This document shows positions 1 to 4,972 of a stretch of DNA of 6,043 nt, one piece after another. This stretch comes from Planctomycetaceae bacterium (GTDB taxonomy: Bacteria; Planctomycetota; Planctomycetia; Planctomycetales; Planctomycetaceae): positions 1 to 6,043 of the forward strand of contig JAGQQP010000276.1 of the NCBI GenBank assembly GCA_020426085.1. The letters are read 5' to 3'. The notes below the pieces were generated by a model. It was not told where the DNA came from and made no database searches. It saw only the letters and a list, made by a program, of their open reading frames with translations. Each line of letters begins with the position of its first letter. Within the stretch, counting starts at the first letter, position 1. The translations under genes were made by a program, and so were the position numbers.

Positions 1-74
1 AGGTCCTGCAGGACGTTTGTTCCTCGATACGCGAGCGTTGCCAGAAAGTGCCGCAGGGCATCTCGATTGATCAT
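1..74 (-). CDS. N-terminus of a probable DinB-family protein (cut by window edge)
   Basis: Only the first 24 codons lie in the window, from the ATG at 74 down to the left edge. The visible protein begins MINRDALRHFLATLAY and continues RGTNVLQD. The pattern LRHFLATLAYR near the start resembles, from memory, the first helix of one group of DinB/YfiT-like four-helix-bundle proteins, which are often metal-dependent and thiol-linked enzymes. Too little is visible to test for the metal-binding histidines. A purine-rich AGGATGGG lies 6-13 bases before the ATG and could act as the ribosome-binding site. The gene starts 27 bases after the stop of the small membrane protein upstream on the same strand, so the two are probably co-transcribed. 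That this is a real gene start is fairly likely; the family assignment is tentative. Confidence 0.45.
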   Translation of the reverse strand, partial: MINRDALRHFLATLAYRGTNVLQD

Positions 75-101
75 CGTATCCCATCCTGCTGGTCGTGAAA
101 G

Positions 102-257
102 TTAATTGTTAATCTTGCGGACAATGAAATAGATGCTGGCGTACATGCCCAGGAACATGATCCCCAGAACGAACAACAGCCAGGGTTCATTATTCCAGGC
201 CCATTGTAAAAAGTTTTGATTGTTTGGCATGACACTATTTGAACTTTCTTTCAGCAT
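102..257 (-). CDS. Small single-span membrane protein, 51 aa, unknown function
   Basis: I do not recognise this protein. It reads MLKESSNSVMPNNQNF, then an aromatic stretch (QWAWNNEPW), then one hydrophobic helix at about residues 27-46 (LLFVLGIMFLGMYASIYFIV), and ends RKINN. The positive residues after the helix suggest a cytoplasmic C-terminus and a short external N-terminus. The ATG at 257 was chosen over the in-frame ATG at 230 because AGGAA lies 5 bases upstream of it, while 230 has only a diffuse purine run; the shorter form would have 42 residues. A TATAAT box lies 25 bases before the start. The stop is 27 bases from the start of the DinB-like gene, so a two-gene unit divergent from DUF1501 is likely. 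It is short enough to be missed by length cut-offs. It could be a small accessory subunit, but nothing in the window names a partner. Confidence 0.6.
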   Translation of the reverse strand: MLKESSNSVMPNNQNFLQWAWNNEPWLLFVLGIMFLGMYASIYFIVRKINN

Positions 258-262
258 GACCG

Positions 263-267
263 TTCCT
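263..267 (-). promoter_or_regulatory. Ribosome-binding site deciding the start of the 51-aa protein
   Basis: On the minus strand AGGAA sits 5 bases before the ATG at 257. This is the clearest Shine-Dalgarno match of the left part of the window and supports 257 rather than 230 as the start. Confidence 0.5.
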
Positions 268-282
268 GTAATACCAATCCAG

Positions 283-288
283 ATTATA
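283..288 (-). promoter_or_regulatory. Candidate -10 box (TATAAT) for the leftward gene pair
   Basis: A perfect TATAAT on the minus strand would place transcription start near 276, giving a leader of about 19 bases that includes the AGGAA site. No good -35 hexamer is present 16-18 bases upstream (best is TGGCTG), so the call rests on the -10 box and its position only. Confidence 0.35.
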
Positions 289-350
289 TCTCAAGTGAAT
301 TTCGGCAGCCAGAACTTTTCGCATCATCGTTATGAGTGGCTGACTGTCAC

Positions 351-369
351 CAACTGCAGGCCGCAGTTG
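351..369. promoter_or_regulatory. Inverted repeat just upstream of the DUF1501 promoter, possible operator
   Basis: CAACTGC (351-357) and GCAGTTG (363-369) form a perfect 7-base inverted repeat around a 5-base centre AGGCC. It lies 11 bases upstream of the -35 box at 381 and inside the divergent intergenic region. GTCACC also occurs as a direct repeat flanking it (346-351 and 369-374). No T-run follows, so it is not a typical intrinsic terminator. A transcription-factor site shared by the divergent genes is possible but unproven. Confidence 0.3.
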
Positions 370-380
370 TCACCCCGTTC

Positions 381-409
381 TTGACCTGTGTTGTTTATTT
401 TATGATAAT
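381..409 (+). promoter_or_regulatory. Sigma70-like promoter of the DUF1501 gene
   Basis: TTGACC (381-386) and GATAAT (404-409) each match the sigma70 consensus hexamers at five of six positions and are separated by exactly 17 bases. Transcription would start near 416 and leave a leader of about 78 bases before the ATG at 494. The surrounding spacer is AT-rich. This is the best promoter-like sequence in the window. Confidence 0.5.
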
Positions 410-493
410 ATCAACGTCTTTCGATGTGTTGATTCGATTATCTGAACTCGCCTGACAATTCCTCACCTGGTGACCTTATTCTCTGGAAATCTT

Positions 494-1843
494 ATGGCTC
501 GAAACTTATCAGATTGCTCAGGCGTGACCCGCCGGAATTTCGTGCAGGCAGGTCTGCTGGGGGCAGGAGGGCTGGGGCTGGCTGATCTGATGAAGCTCAA
601 GGCCGAAGCATCGATTCCCGCGAAGCAGCAGGATACGAACGTCATTCTGTTCTGGTTGAGTGGCGGCCCCGGGCATATGGAGACCTGGGATCCCAAGCCG
701 GATGCCCCCGCCGACTATCGCGGGCCGTTTCAGTCAATTGCCACGAGTCTGTCCGATGTCCGGTTCGGCGAACTGATGCCGGAACAGGCGAAGCTGGCGG
801 AACATCTGGCAGTGCTGCGAACCGTCAATCATGGTTCGGGCGATCATACTAAAGGGAATCACTGGATGCTGACCGGCTTTGAAGGTCCCGCGTTCAATGC
901 GCCCGACAATCGAGTACAGCGACGTCCGTCGATGGGCTCGGCGGCTTCCTTTTTACGCGGTGCGAACCAGGCAGGGATGCCCCCTTATGTGGGAGTGCCT
1001 CACTTGAAGGGGGGGACTGACAATCTGTTTCACTATTCTTCCTACATCGGGGGCGGCAGCAATCCGTTCATCGTGAATTCCGATCCGAATACCAGCAGCT
1101 TCAGCGTGCAGAATCTGACCTTAACGAAAGGCCTGTCATTTGATCGGCTGCAGAATCGACGGCAACTGCTGGGTTCGCTCGACAGGCTGCCACATGCGCA
1201 TGAGAAAATGATTCTGGATGTGGACGAACATCAGCAGAAGGCGTTTGAACTGCTCAACTCGAAAGGGGTCCGCTCTGCGTTTGATATTTCGGCAGAACCT
1301 GATGCCCTGCGTGACAGTTACGGCAGACACACATTCGGCCAGAGTGCCTTGCTGGCGCGGCGGTTGATTGAGCATGGGGTGACCTTTGTGACGGTCAACT
1401 GTGTCCCCTGGGATCATCACGGTTCTGCGGGGCGCTATAAAACCGAAGAAGGGGCCCGCAAACTGATTCCGCCTCTCGATGCAGCGATTGCCGGTCTGAT
1501 CCGCGATCTGATGGATCGTGGCTTATATGAAAAAACGCTTGTTGTGGCGATGGGCGAATTCGGTCGGACGCCTCGCATGAATATCCACGCGGGCCGCGAT
1601 CACTGGGGGAGAACTTTCAGTGTGCTCATGGGGTGTGGCGGGATGAAGATGGGGCAGGTCATCGGCCGTTCCAGCCGGTATGGGGAAACAGTAGTGGAAC
1701 GCCCCATCAGTCCGCAGGACGTCGCTGCTACCATCTATCGTCATCTGGGCATTGATCCCCAGAAAGTGATGTTCCAGGATCGACTGGATCGCCCGCTTCC
1801 CTTGCTCGATGATGGCGAAGCGGTCTCTGAACTGTTTGGTTGA
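494..1843 (+). CDS. DUF1501 family protein with Tat signal
   Basis: This is a complete DUF1501 protein of 449 residues. DUF1501 proteins share the alkaline-phosphatase/sulfatase fold, are abundant in Planctomycetes and are usually exported; their substrate is not established. The N-terminus carries a twin-arginine signal (TRRNFVQAG at 12-20, then a glycine/leucine-rich segment), so export in the folded state is likely. Family motifs are present in order: LSGGPGHMETWDP (about 55-67), HGSGDHTKGNHW (about 113-124), WDHHG (306-310), GEFGRTPR (354-361), GRDHWG (367-372) and the C-terminal DVAATIYRHLGIDP (409-422). The His and Asp residues in these motifs are the likely metal ligands. The start at 494 was preferred to the GTG at 470 because a GGA lies 6 bases upstream and it gives a normal Tat signal length; the GTG has no ribosome-binding site. 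Many planctomycete DUF1501 genes sit beside a DUF1549/DUF1553 gene, but none is visible here. Confidence 0.92.
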   Translation: MARNLSDCSGVTRRNFVQAGLLGAGGLGLADLMKLKAEASIPAKQQDTNVILFWLSGGPGHMETWDPKPDAPADYRGPFQSIATSLSDVRFGELMPEQAKLAEHLAVLRTVNHGSGDHTKGNHWMLTGFEGPAFNAPDNRVQRRPSMGSAASFLRGANQAGMPPYVGVPHLKGGTDNLFHYSSYIGGGSNPFIVNSDPNTSSFSVQNLTLTKGLSFDRLQNRRQLLGSLDRLPHAHEKMILDVDEHQQKAFELLNSKGVRSAFDISAEPDALRDSYGRHTFGQSALLARRLIEHGVTFVTVNCVPWDHHGSAGRYKTEEGARKLIPPLDAAIAGLIRDLMDRGLYEKTLVVAMGEFGRTPRMNIHAGRDHWGRTFSVLMGCGGMKMGQVIGRSSRYGETVVERPISPQDVAATIYRHLGIDPQKVMFQDRLDRPLPLLDDGEAVSELFG

Positions 1844-1859
1844 CCTTGTTGGAGCAGAG

Positions 1860-1912
1860 GCAGACGCTTATCTTACCTCTACAACATGTCCCTGGTTCGA
1901 ATCCCTGTCTGC
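1860..1912 (+). other. tRNA-like remnant or chance hairpin in the gap after DUF1501
   Basis: GGTTCGAATCC at 1894-1904 matches the conserved T-loop of tRNAs. GCAGAC at 1860-1865 pairs perfectly with GTCTGC at 1907-1912 like an acceptor stem, with G1866 and T1906 as a wobble pair. The element is only about 53 bases long, the T-stem pairs poorly (three of five), there is no proper anticodon arm, and no CCA follows. It is therefore not a functional tRNA in any fold I could draw. It could be a degraded tRNA or attachment-site scar, or coincidence. Confidence 0.2.
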
Positions 1913-1972
1913 AACAGGCGGATGATGATCTGTCTGTGATTCTTTCTCATTTTGCAAAGTGAAAAGTGTTCC

Positions 1973-2341
1973 ATGATAAAACACCTGCTCGAAAAACGTC
2001 TGCCTCTGTTTCTCGAATTTCTTTCTGCGTTCAGGCGATATGCCTCTTACATTCAGGAGATTTTCTTTGCGTTGCTCCTGATTCTCTTGCTGGGGGCAGT
2101 CCTGATCTGGCGATATGAGAATATCGAATTCGGAGATGCGATCTACTTTACCTGCATCACCGGATTGACGATCGGCTATGGTGATATCACTCCTGAAACG
2201 GTGATCGGGAGAATTGTGAGTATTGGCATTGGTCTGGTCGGTATGCTGGTCGCAGGGCTGACGGTGGCCATCGCCACACGTGCCTTGAATGATACCGCGG
2301 TGCGGCATTTCGAAATCGAAAATGAACAGCAGACTACCTAG
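1973..2341 (+). CDS. Two-transmembrane potassium channel (Ion_trans_2 type)
   Basis: The protein is a minimal pore module of 122 residues in the inner membrane. It has a short basic N-terminus (1-29), a first transmembrane helix (about 30-46), a pore helix (DAIYFTCITG, 55-64), the potassium selectivity filter TIGYGD (66-71), and a second transmembrane helix (about 79-101) containing the glycines expected near a gating hinge. A polar tail of about 20 residues ends it. There is no RCK/TrkA_N or cyclic-nucleotide domain, so gating ligands are not visible. Known family members form tetramers and pass K+. The ATG at 1973 was chosen; a TTG at 1952 would add 7 residues, and neither start has a strong ribosome-binding site. 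It begins 129 bases after DUF1501 and ends 90 bases before the VOC gene, so it may have its own promoter. Confidence 0.88.
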   Translation: MIKHLLEKRLPLFLEFLSAFRRYASYIQEIFFALLLILLLGAVLIWRYENIEFGDAIYFTCITGLTIGYGDITPETVIGRIVSIGIGLVGMLVAGLTVAIATRALNDTAVRHFEIENEQQTT

Positions 2342-2431
2342 AAACTGCTGTTACTTGTTGCTGATGCCGCGGGGGAATGGTAGATTGCTGTCACAGATTA
2401 TTTTCAATACTCGAATACAGTTGAACCAATT

Positions 2432-2866
2432 ATGCCCGTCGATCCGTTTCATCTTGCCTTTCAGGTGCGTGACATTGCTGAAGCCAGAGTCTTTTATGGG
2501 GGGCTGCTCGGTTGTCCGGAAGGCCGCAGTGCCGAGACCTGGGTCGACTTCAATTTCTTTGGGCACCAGGTCGTGTGCCATCTGAATCCGGCGCTGGGAC
2601 CCGAGGGGAAAATATCTTCTCATGCGAACCCCGTTGACGGTCATGGCGTGCCCGTTCCTCACTTCGGTGTGGTGTTGACAATGGATCACTGGAATTCTCT
2701 GGCGGATCGTTTGCGCGAACAGCAGATGGAATTCGTCATCGAACCCTATATCCGCTTTGTCGGTCAGCCGGGCGAGCAGGCGACGATGTTTTTTCTGGAC
2801 CCCAGCGGCAATGCACTGGAGTTCAAAGCCTTCAAAGATATCGAAACGCAGCTGTTTGCGACCTGA
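2432..2866 (+). CDS. VOC family protein (glyoxalase/dioxygenase fold)
   Basis: A single vicinal-oxygen-chelate domain of 144 residues, cytoplasmic, with no signal peptide. Two beta-alpha-beta-beta-beta modules can be read. The first starts with [17 protein letters not shown] (6-22), followed by GLLGCPEGR and the strand [15 protein letters not shown] (37-51). The second starts PHFGVVL (76-82), followed by helix [11 protein letters not shown], and ends [15 protein letters not shown] (120-134). His7, His77 and Glu130 sit where metal ligands normally lie in this superfamily; His45 or His50 could be the fourth. The superfamily includes glyoxalase I, extradiol dioxygenases, and fosfomycin and bleomycin resistance proteins, and the sequence does not say which chemistry applies. 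The subgroup beginning DPFHLAF...FYGGLLGC is often annotated simply as glyoxalase or dioxygenase. The start ATG has no evident ribosome-binding site. The gene converges on the leftward membrane-protein gene, 59 bases away. Confidence 0.88.
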   Translation: MPVDPFHLAFQVRDIAEARVFYGGLLGCPEGRSAETWVDFNFFGHQVVCHLNPALGPEGKISSHANPVDGHGVPVPHFGVVLTMDHWNSLADRLREQQMEFVIEPYIRFVGQPGEQATMFFLDPSGNALEFKAFKDIETQLFAT

Positions 2867-2925
2867 ATTATCGAGCAACAGGTTATGTCGTCCGTCACTT
2901 ACTGGCTTCCGTCAGGCTGATTGCC

Positions 2926-3252
2926 TTACATGTTTCGAATGGCGGCAGTCGTGATCCCTGAGAAAGCCAGCGAAACGAAAAACAGGATGAGCCCGTTGCG
3001 GTTTTTTCGCTTCAACCAGCAGACAGCAGCCAAGCAGATTCCCAAACCTGTGAGCAGAGAGGAACTGCCTCGCAAAACATTTTTCCAGGTGAGGGCGACG
3101 TTGTCGAGGGCCGTGTATTCACCGTTGCTAAATTCAATGGGCCCATATTTGAGGTTGTAGTACACCAGCGAGCCGAGCATCATCAGGCCGCCCGCGATTA
3201 AAAACAGGCCGAACAGGGAAGACACGATTCCGGCGATAAGATGCCAACGCAT
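2926..3252 (-). CDS. Small three-span membrane protein, 108 aa, unknown function
   Basis: I do not recognise a family. The protein starts MRWHLIAGIVSSLFGL and has three hydrophobic segments: about 5-30, 62-80 and 88-104. A polar loop of about 30 residues joins the first two (YYNLKYGPIEFSNGEYTALDN, in pieces around 31-51), and a strongly basic hinge (KRKNRN, 81-86) lies between the second and third and should face the cytoplasm. It ends in ATAG-free fashion with Met then TAA. The ATG at 3252 was chosen; an in-frame TTG at 3273 would add 7 residues. An AGAGG lies 13 bases upstream of the ATG, somewhat far. It begins 60 bases after the stop of another small membrane protein on the same strand, and the two may be co-transcribed. 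The regular topology and codon structure make it a likely real gene. Confidence 0.7.
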   Translation of the reverse strand: MRWHLIAGIVSSLFGLFLIAGGLMMLGSLVYYNLKYGPIEFSNGEYTALDNVALTWKNVLRGSSSLLTGLGICLAAVCWLKRKNRNGLILFFVSLAFSGITTAAIRNM

Positions 3253-3281
3253 AATTAAACTTGAACCTCTCAAATTTTATT

Positions 3282-3296
3282 GACTGATTACCAGTC
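3282..3296. repeat. Short inverted repeat between the two small membrane-protein genes
   Basis: GACTG (3282-3286) and CAGTC (3292-3296) form a 5-base hairpin with a 5-base loop. On the minus strand it is followed by AATAAAATTTG, which is AT-rich but not a T-run, so terminator function is weak at best. Confidence 0.15.
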
Positions 3297-3312
3297 TGTA
3301 CCCGATTATCAG

Positions 3313-3624
3313 TTATTTATTGTTATCAAGCCCGTTCAGCAACCACAAATCATAAAGGATGGTGCTGATCGAGACTGTCAGAATTATAGAATGGAACCCC
3401 CCGATGCAATAGGTTCCCCAAGGGGCTGCAACCAAATCAATTGCCCACGCCAGGCCCCAGAAAAATAACGGAACGATGGGGATTGTCGGAAGGATACTGA
3501 CGCCACCGCGTTGGTCCTCAGGGACTTTTTGCTTTGCATCATCTACGGCTTTCTGGGACGCACTGGCAATGCAGGCTGCAGACCATGTCGCAAAGATCAA
3601 CACGGGTAAGATCCAGGGGGACAT
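3313..3624 (-). CDS. Small membrane protein, 103 aa, unknown function
   Basis: No family recognised. The first hydrophobic segment (about 4-22, ILPVLIFATWSAACIASA) could be a signal anchor or a membrane helix. A charged stretch follows (QKAVDDAKQKVPEDQRG, 24-40), then two more hydrophobic segments at about 44-66 (rich in Pro, Phe and Trp) and 76-96. The start ATG is supported by AGGT 8 bases upstream. A TATAAT at 3642-3647 lies 17 bases before the ATG, but a matching -35 is not apparent. The upstream EEP hydrolase gene ends 67 bases away on the same strand. The downstream gene encodes another three-span protein of similar size, so the pair could act together; that is inference from position only. 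Confidence 0.7.
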   Translation of the reverse strand: MSPWILPVLIFATWSAACIASASQKAVDDAKQKVPEDQRGGVSILPTIPIVPLFFWGLAWAIDLVAAPWGTYCIGGFHSIILTVSISTILYDLWLLNGLDNNK

Positions 3625-3641
3625 GATGAGTTACCTGTTTC

Positions 3642-3647
3642 ATTATA
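3642..3647 (-). promoter_or_regulatory. Candidate -10 box upstream of the 103-aa membrane protein
   Basis: Perfect TATAAT on the minus strand in the 67-base gap after the EEP gene. It would leave a leader of only about 11 bases, which still contains the AGGT ribosome-binding site. No -35 match is visible at 16-19 bases, so it is weak support for independent transcription. Confidence 0.25.
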
Positions 3648-3691
3648 AGTAAGACAATAAAAATTTAGTTATCACATGATGAATGTTTGAT

Positions 3692-4636
3692 TTACTGTCC
3701 CTCTGGTTTCACAGCAATCTCTGCGAGGACGCCGAAATGGTCGCTGGGCCAGTCTGTGCCACTGGGTTGATTGAGTACGACGCGCGCGGAGGTCACCCGT
3801 GCATAACCGCGATAATGGTGTGGCGAACCGATGAAGATGTAATCGATGCGGCGGTGATGGTCGGTGAGATGCCAGAACTGTGCGGTGGTCTTTTTCGCGT
3901 AGTGATTCCGCGTGGACCAGGTGTGACCTGCGTCCCGGTTGCCTGCCGCTTTCCAGGAGTCGTAATAATGCGTGCTGCGTCCTTCTAAACTCTGTCGTCC
4001 GGTGAGAAACCGAATACTGGCGGAGTCGGGTGTGGCGTCGAAGTCGCCTGCGATAATCGGAGGGAAGCCTTCCGGATCGCTGATTTCACGCAGGAACCGG
4101 TCCAGTGCCACCGCATCGCGTTCGCGGTGGAGTTCCCGGTCAAACTGCCAGCGCGCCGTTCCGAATGTGGAAACGAACAGTAACGGTCCAATGGGCTGTG
4201 GTGCTGCGATCTCAACCGCCAGGGCTTTCCCGCTGCCGGGCAGTTTCTGGAACGCCTTGCGTTTCAAAGGCCAGCGAGATGCGACTGCGACATCCAGCAG
4301 GCGGCGTTCCCGGGAATCGCTTCCGTCGGATTCATGTTCGATATGGTAGTTCAAGCCCTGCAGCAACTGTTTCACCTGGTGTGCTTCACCAGGCGTCCAG
4401 CCAGCCTCCTGGAAGCCGATCAGATCAGGCTGCAAAGCGACGATCTGCTCGCGCAGCAGCTGCATGCGAGTCTCGTATGGTTCCGCATAGTTCCAGATAT
4501 TCGCCGTCAGAACCCGTAGTGGACGGTCAAGAGCTTTAGAAGGTGCTGGTTCCTGACCTGATGAAACCTGGCAGAGGATCGTGAGTCCCATCAAAATGAG
4601 ACAACACGTTCTCAGGTGAATAGAAAGTCTCTGCAT
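3692..4636 (-). CDS. Secreted endonuclease/exonuclease/phosphatase (EEP) family hydrolase
   Basis: A 314-residue protein with a Sec-type signal peptide (basic MQRLSIHLRT, hydrophobic core about 10-25) and then one EEP (DNase I/exonuclease III/sphingomyelinase-like) domain at about 40-309. These enzymes are usually Mg2+-dependent phosphodiesterases or phosphatases. Visible motifs: LTANIWN with Asn46; DLIGFQEAGW with Glu77 (metal ligand); ASRWPL (119-124); GDFDATPDS (197-205); RIDYIFIG with Asp265; and the terminal SDHFGVLAEI with Asp299 and His300. Two details are unusual: the common GDFN is GDFD here, and the strand that often carries a conserved His (TH) reads VSTFGTARW (155-163). Activity may therefore differ from standard members, or an alternative residue serves. 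The substrate cannot be read; the adjoining glycerophosphodiesterase hints at lipid phosphodiesters. The gene starts 29 bases after the stop of the 85-aa membrane protein and is probably co-transcribed with it. Confidence 0.88.
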   Translation of the reverse strand: MQRLSIHLRTCCLILMGLTILCQVSSGQEPAPSKALDRPLRVLTANIWNYAEPYETRMQLLREQIVALQPDLIGFQEAGWTPGEAHQVKQLLQGLNYHIEHESDGSDSRERRLLDVAVASRWPLKRKAFQKLPGSGKALAVEIAAPQPIGPLLFVSTFGTARWQFDRELHRERDAVALDRFLREISDPEGFPPIIAGDFDATPDSASIRFLTGRQSLEGRSTHYYDSWKAAGNRDAGHTWSTRNHYAKKTTAQFWHLTDHHRRIDYIFIGSPHHYRGYARVTSARVVLNQPSGTDWPSDHFGVLAEIAVKPEGQ

Positions 4637-4646
4637 AAGTACATTT

Positions 4647-4658
4647 TCTTTCGAAAGA
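4647..4658. repeat. 12-base perfect palindrome in the leader of the EEP gene
   Basis: TCTTTCGAAAGA reads the same on both strands and lies 11 bases upstream of the EEP start, between it and the stop of the 85-aa gene. It could be a protein-binding site or form a small hairpin near the ribosome-binding region. It may also be chance in an AT-rich gap. Confidence 0.2.
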
Positions 4659-4665
4659 GAGACTC

Positions 4666-4923
4666 TTAAAAAAGATCCATAAAAAATTTGACGTAGTTAC
4701 CAAAGAATTCAGAAAGATGATCATTCTGTTTAATGACCCAAATCAGCGGAGCATAAAAATATTCGATAAAAACACAAAATGAACGAGGTAGATTATCATT
4801 GTGTGCAAAGATGTAGCCAAATACAGGTCCAATGCTTATAGCATAAAAAACAAGCAGGAAAGGAACGAAACTCCATACACCTCGAAAGAATTTATAGTTT
4901 TTAGTATTTTCCTTTTCTGTCAT
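4666..4923 (-). CDS. AT-rich small membrane protein, 85 aa, planctomycete-like, unknown function
   Basis: The protein begins with a charged MTEKENTKNYKFF, followed by a long hydrophobic segment (about 16-40, containing SIGPVFGYIFA) and a second aromatic one (about 50-65, IEYFYAPLIWVI), ending KFFMDLF. The pattern of Tyr-Ala-Pro-Leu-x-Trp after a Ser-Ile-Gly-Pro segment recalls, from memory, short uncharacterised planctomycete membrane proteins, but no function is known to me. The ATG at 4923 has a good ribosome-binding site, AAGG at 4931-4934 with 7 bases of spacing. My manual count over 4681-4920 gives about 33 percent GC, far below the neighbours. It lies 49 bases after the phosphodiesterase gene and 29 bases before the EEP gene, so it is probably transcribed with both. 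Confidence 0.72.
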   Translation of the reverse strand: MTEKENTKNYKFFRGVWSFVPFLLVFYAISIGPVFGYIFAHNDNLPRSFCVFIEYFYAPLIWVIKQNDHLSEFFGNYVKFFMDLF

Positions 4924-4930
4924 TGATTTA

Positions 4931-4934
4931 CCTT
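4931..4934 (-). promoter_or_regulatory. Ribosome-binding site of the 85-aa membrane protein
   Basis: AAGG on the minus strand, within TTAAGGT, lies 7 bases upstream of the ATG at 4923. It is one of the few clear Shine-Dalgarno sites in the window and supports this AT-rich reading frame as translated. Confidence 0.45.
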
Positions 4935-4972
4935 AATTCCGATTCGAAATACTTAGTTCCACGCGACCATCC

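Noticed and set aside
470..493. GTG start at 470 for DUF1501
   Set aside because: No ribosome-binding site precedes it, and the extra eight residues would lengthen the n-region of the Tat signal without need; the ATG at 494 has a GGA at proper distance.
1904..1918. Hairpin CCTGT-CTGCA-ACAGG as terminator of DUF1501
   Set aside because: The 5-base stem is not followed by a T-run, so it does not look like an intrinsic terminator.
1844..1920. Functional tRNA gene on either strand
   Set aside because: Despite the T-loop-like sequence, the T-stem mismatches, no anticodon arm forms and the length is too short.
1868..2308. 146-codon open frame on the minus strand opposite the potassium channel
   Set aside because: It is polar, low-complexity and lacks any family motif, while the opposite strand encodes an unmistakable channel filter and two membrane helices.
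2351..2878. 175-codon open frame on the minus strand opposite the VOC gene
   Set aside because: It mirrors the VOC gene over nearly its whole length; the plus-strand product has coherent VOC motifs and metal ligands, so this frame is a shadow.
2867..2925. Intrinsic terminator between the convergent VOC and 108-aa genes
   Set aside because: Only 4-base stems such as AGGC/GCCT can be drawn and there is no T-run on either strand.
3972..4539. Two overlapping plus-strand open frames (125 and 144 codons) opposite the EEP gene
   Set aside because: Both are Arg/Ser/Pro-rich shadow translations without motifs, lying entirely inside the EEP gene with its intact catalytic signature.
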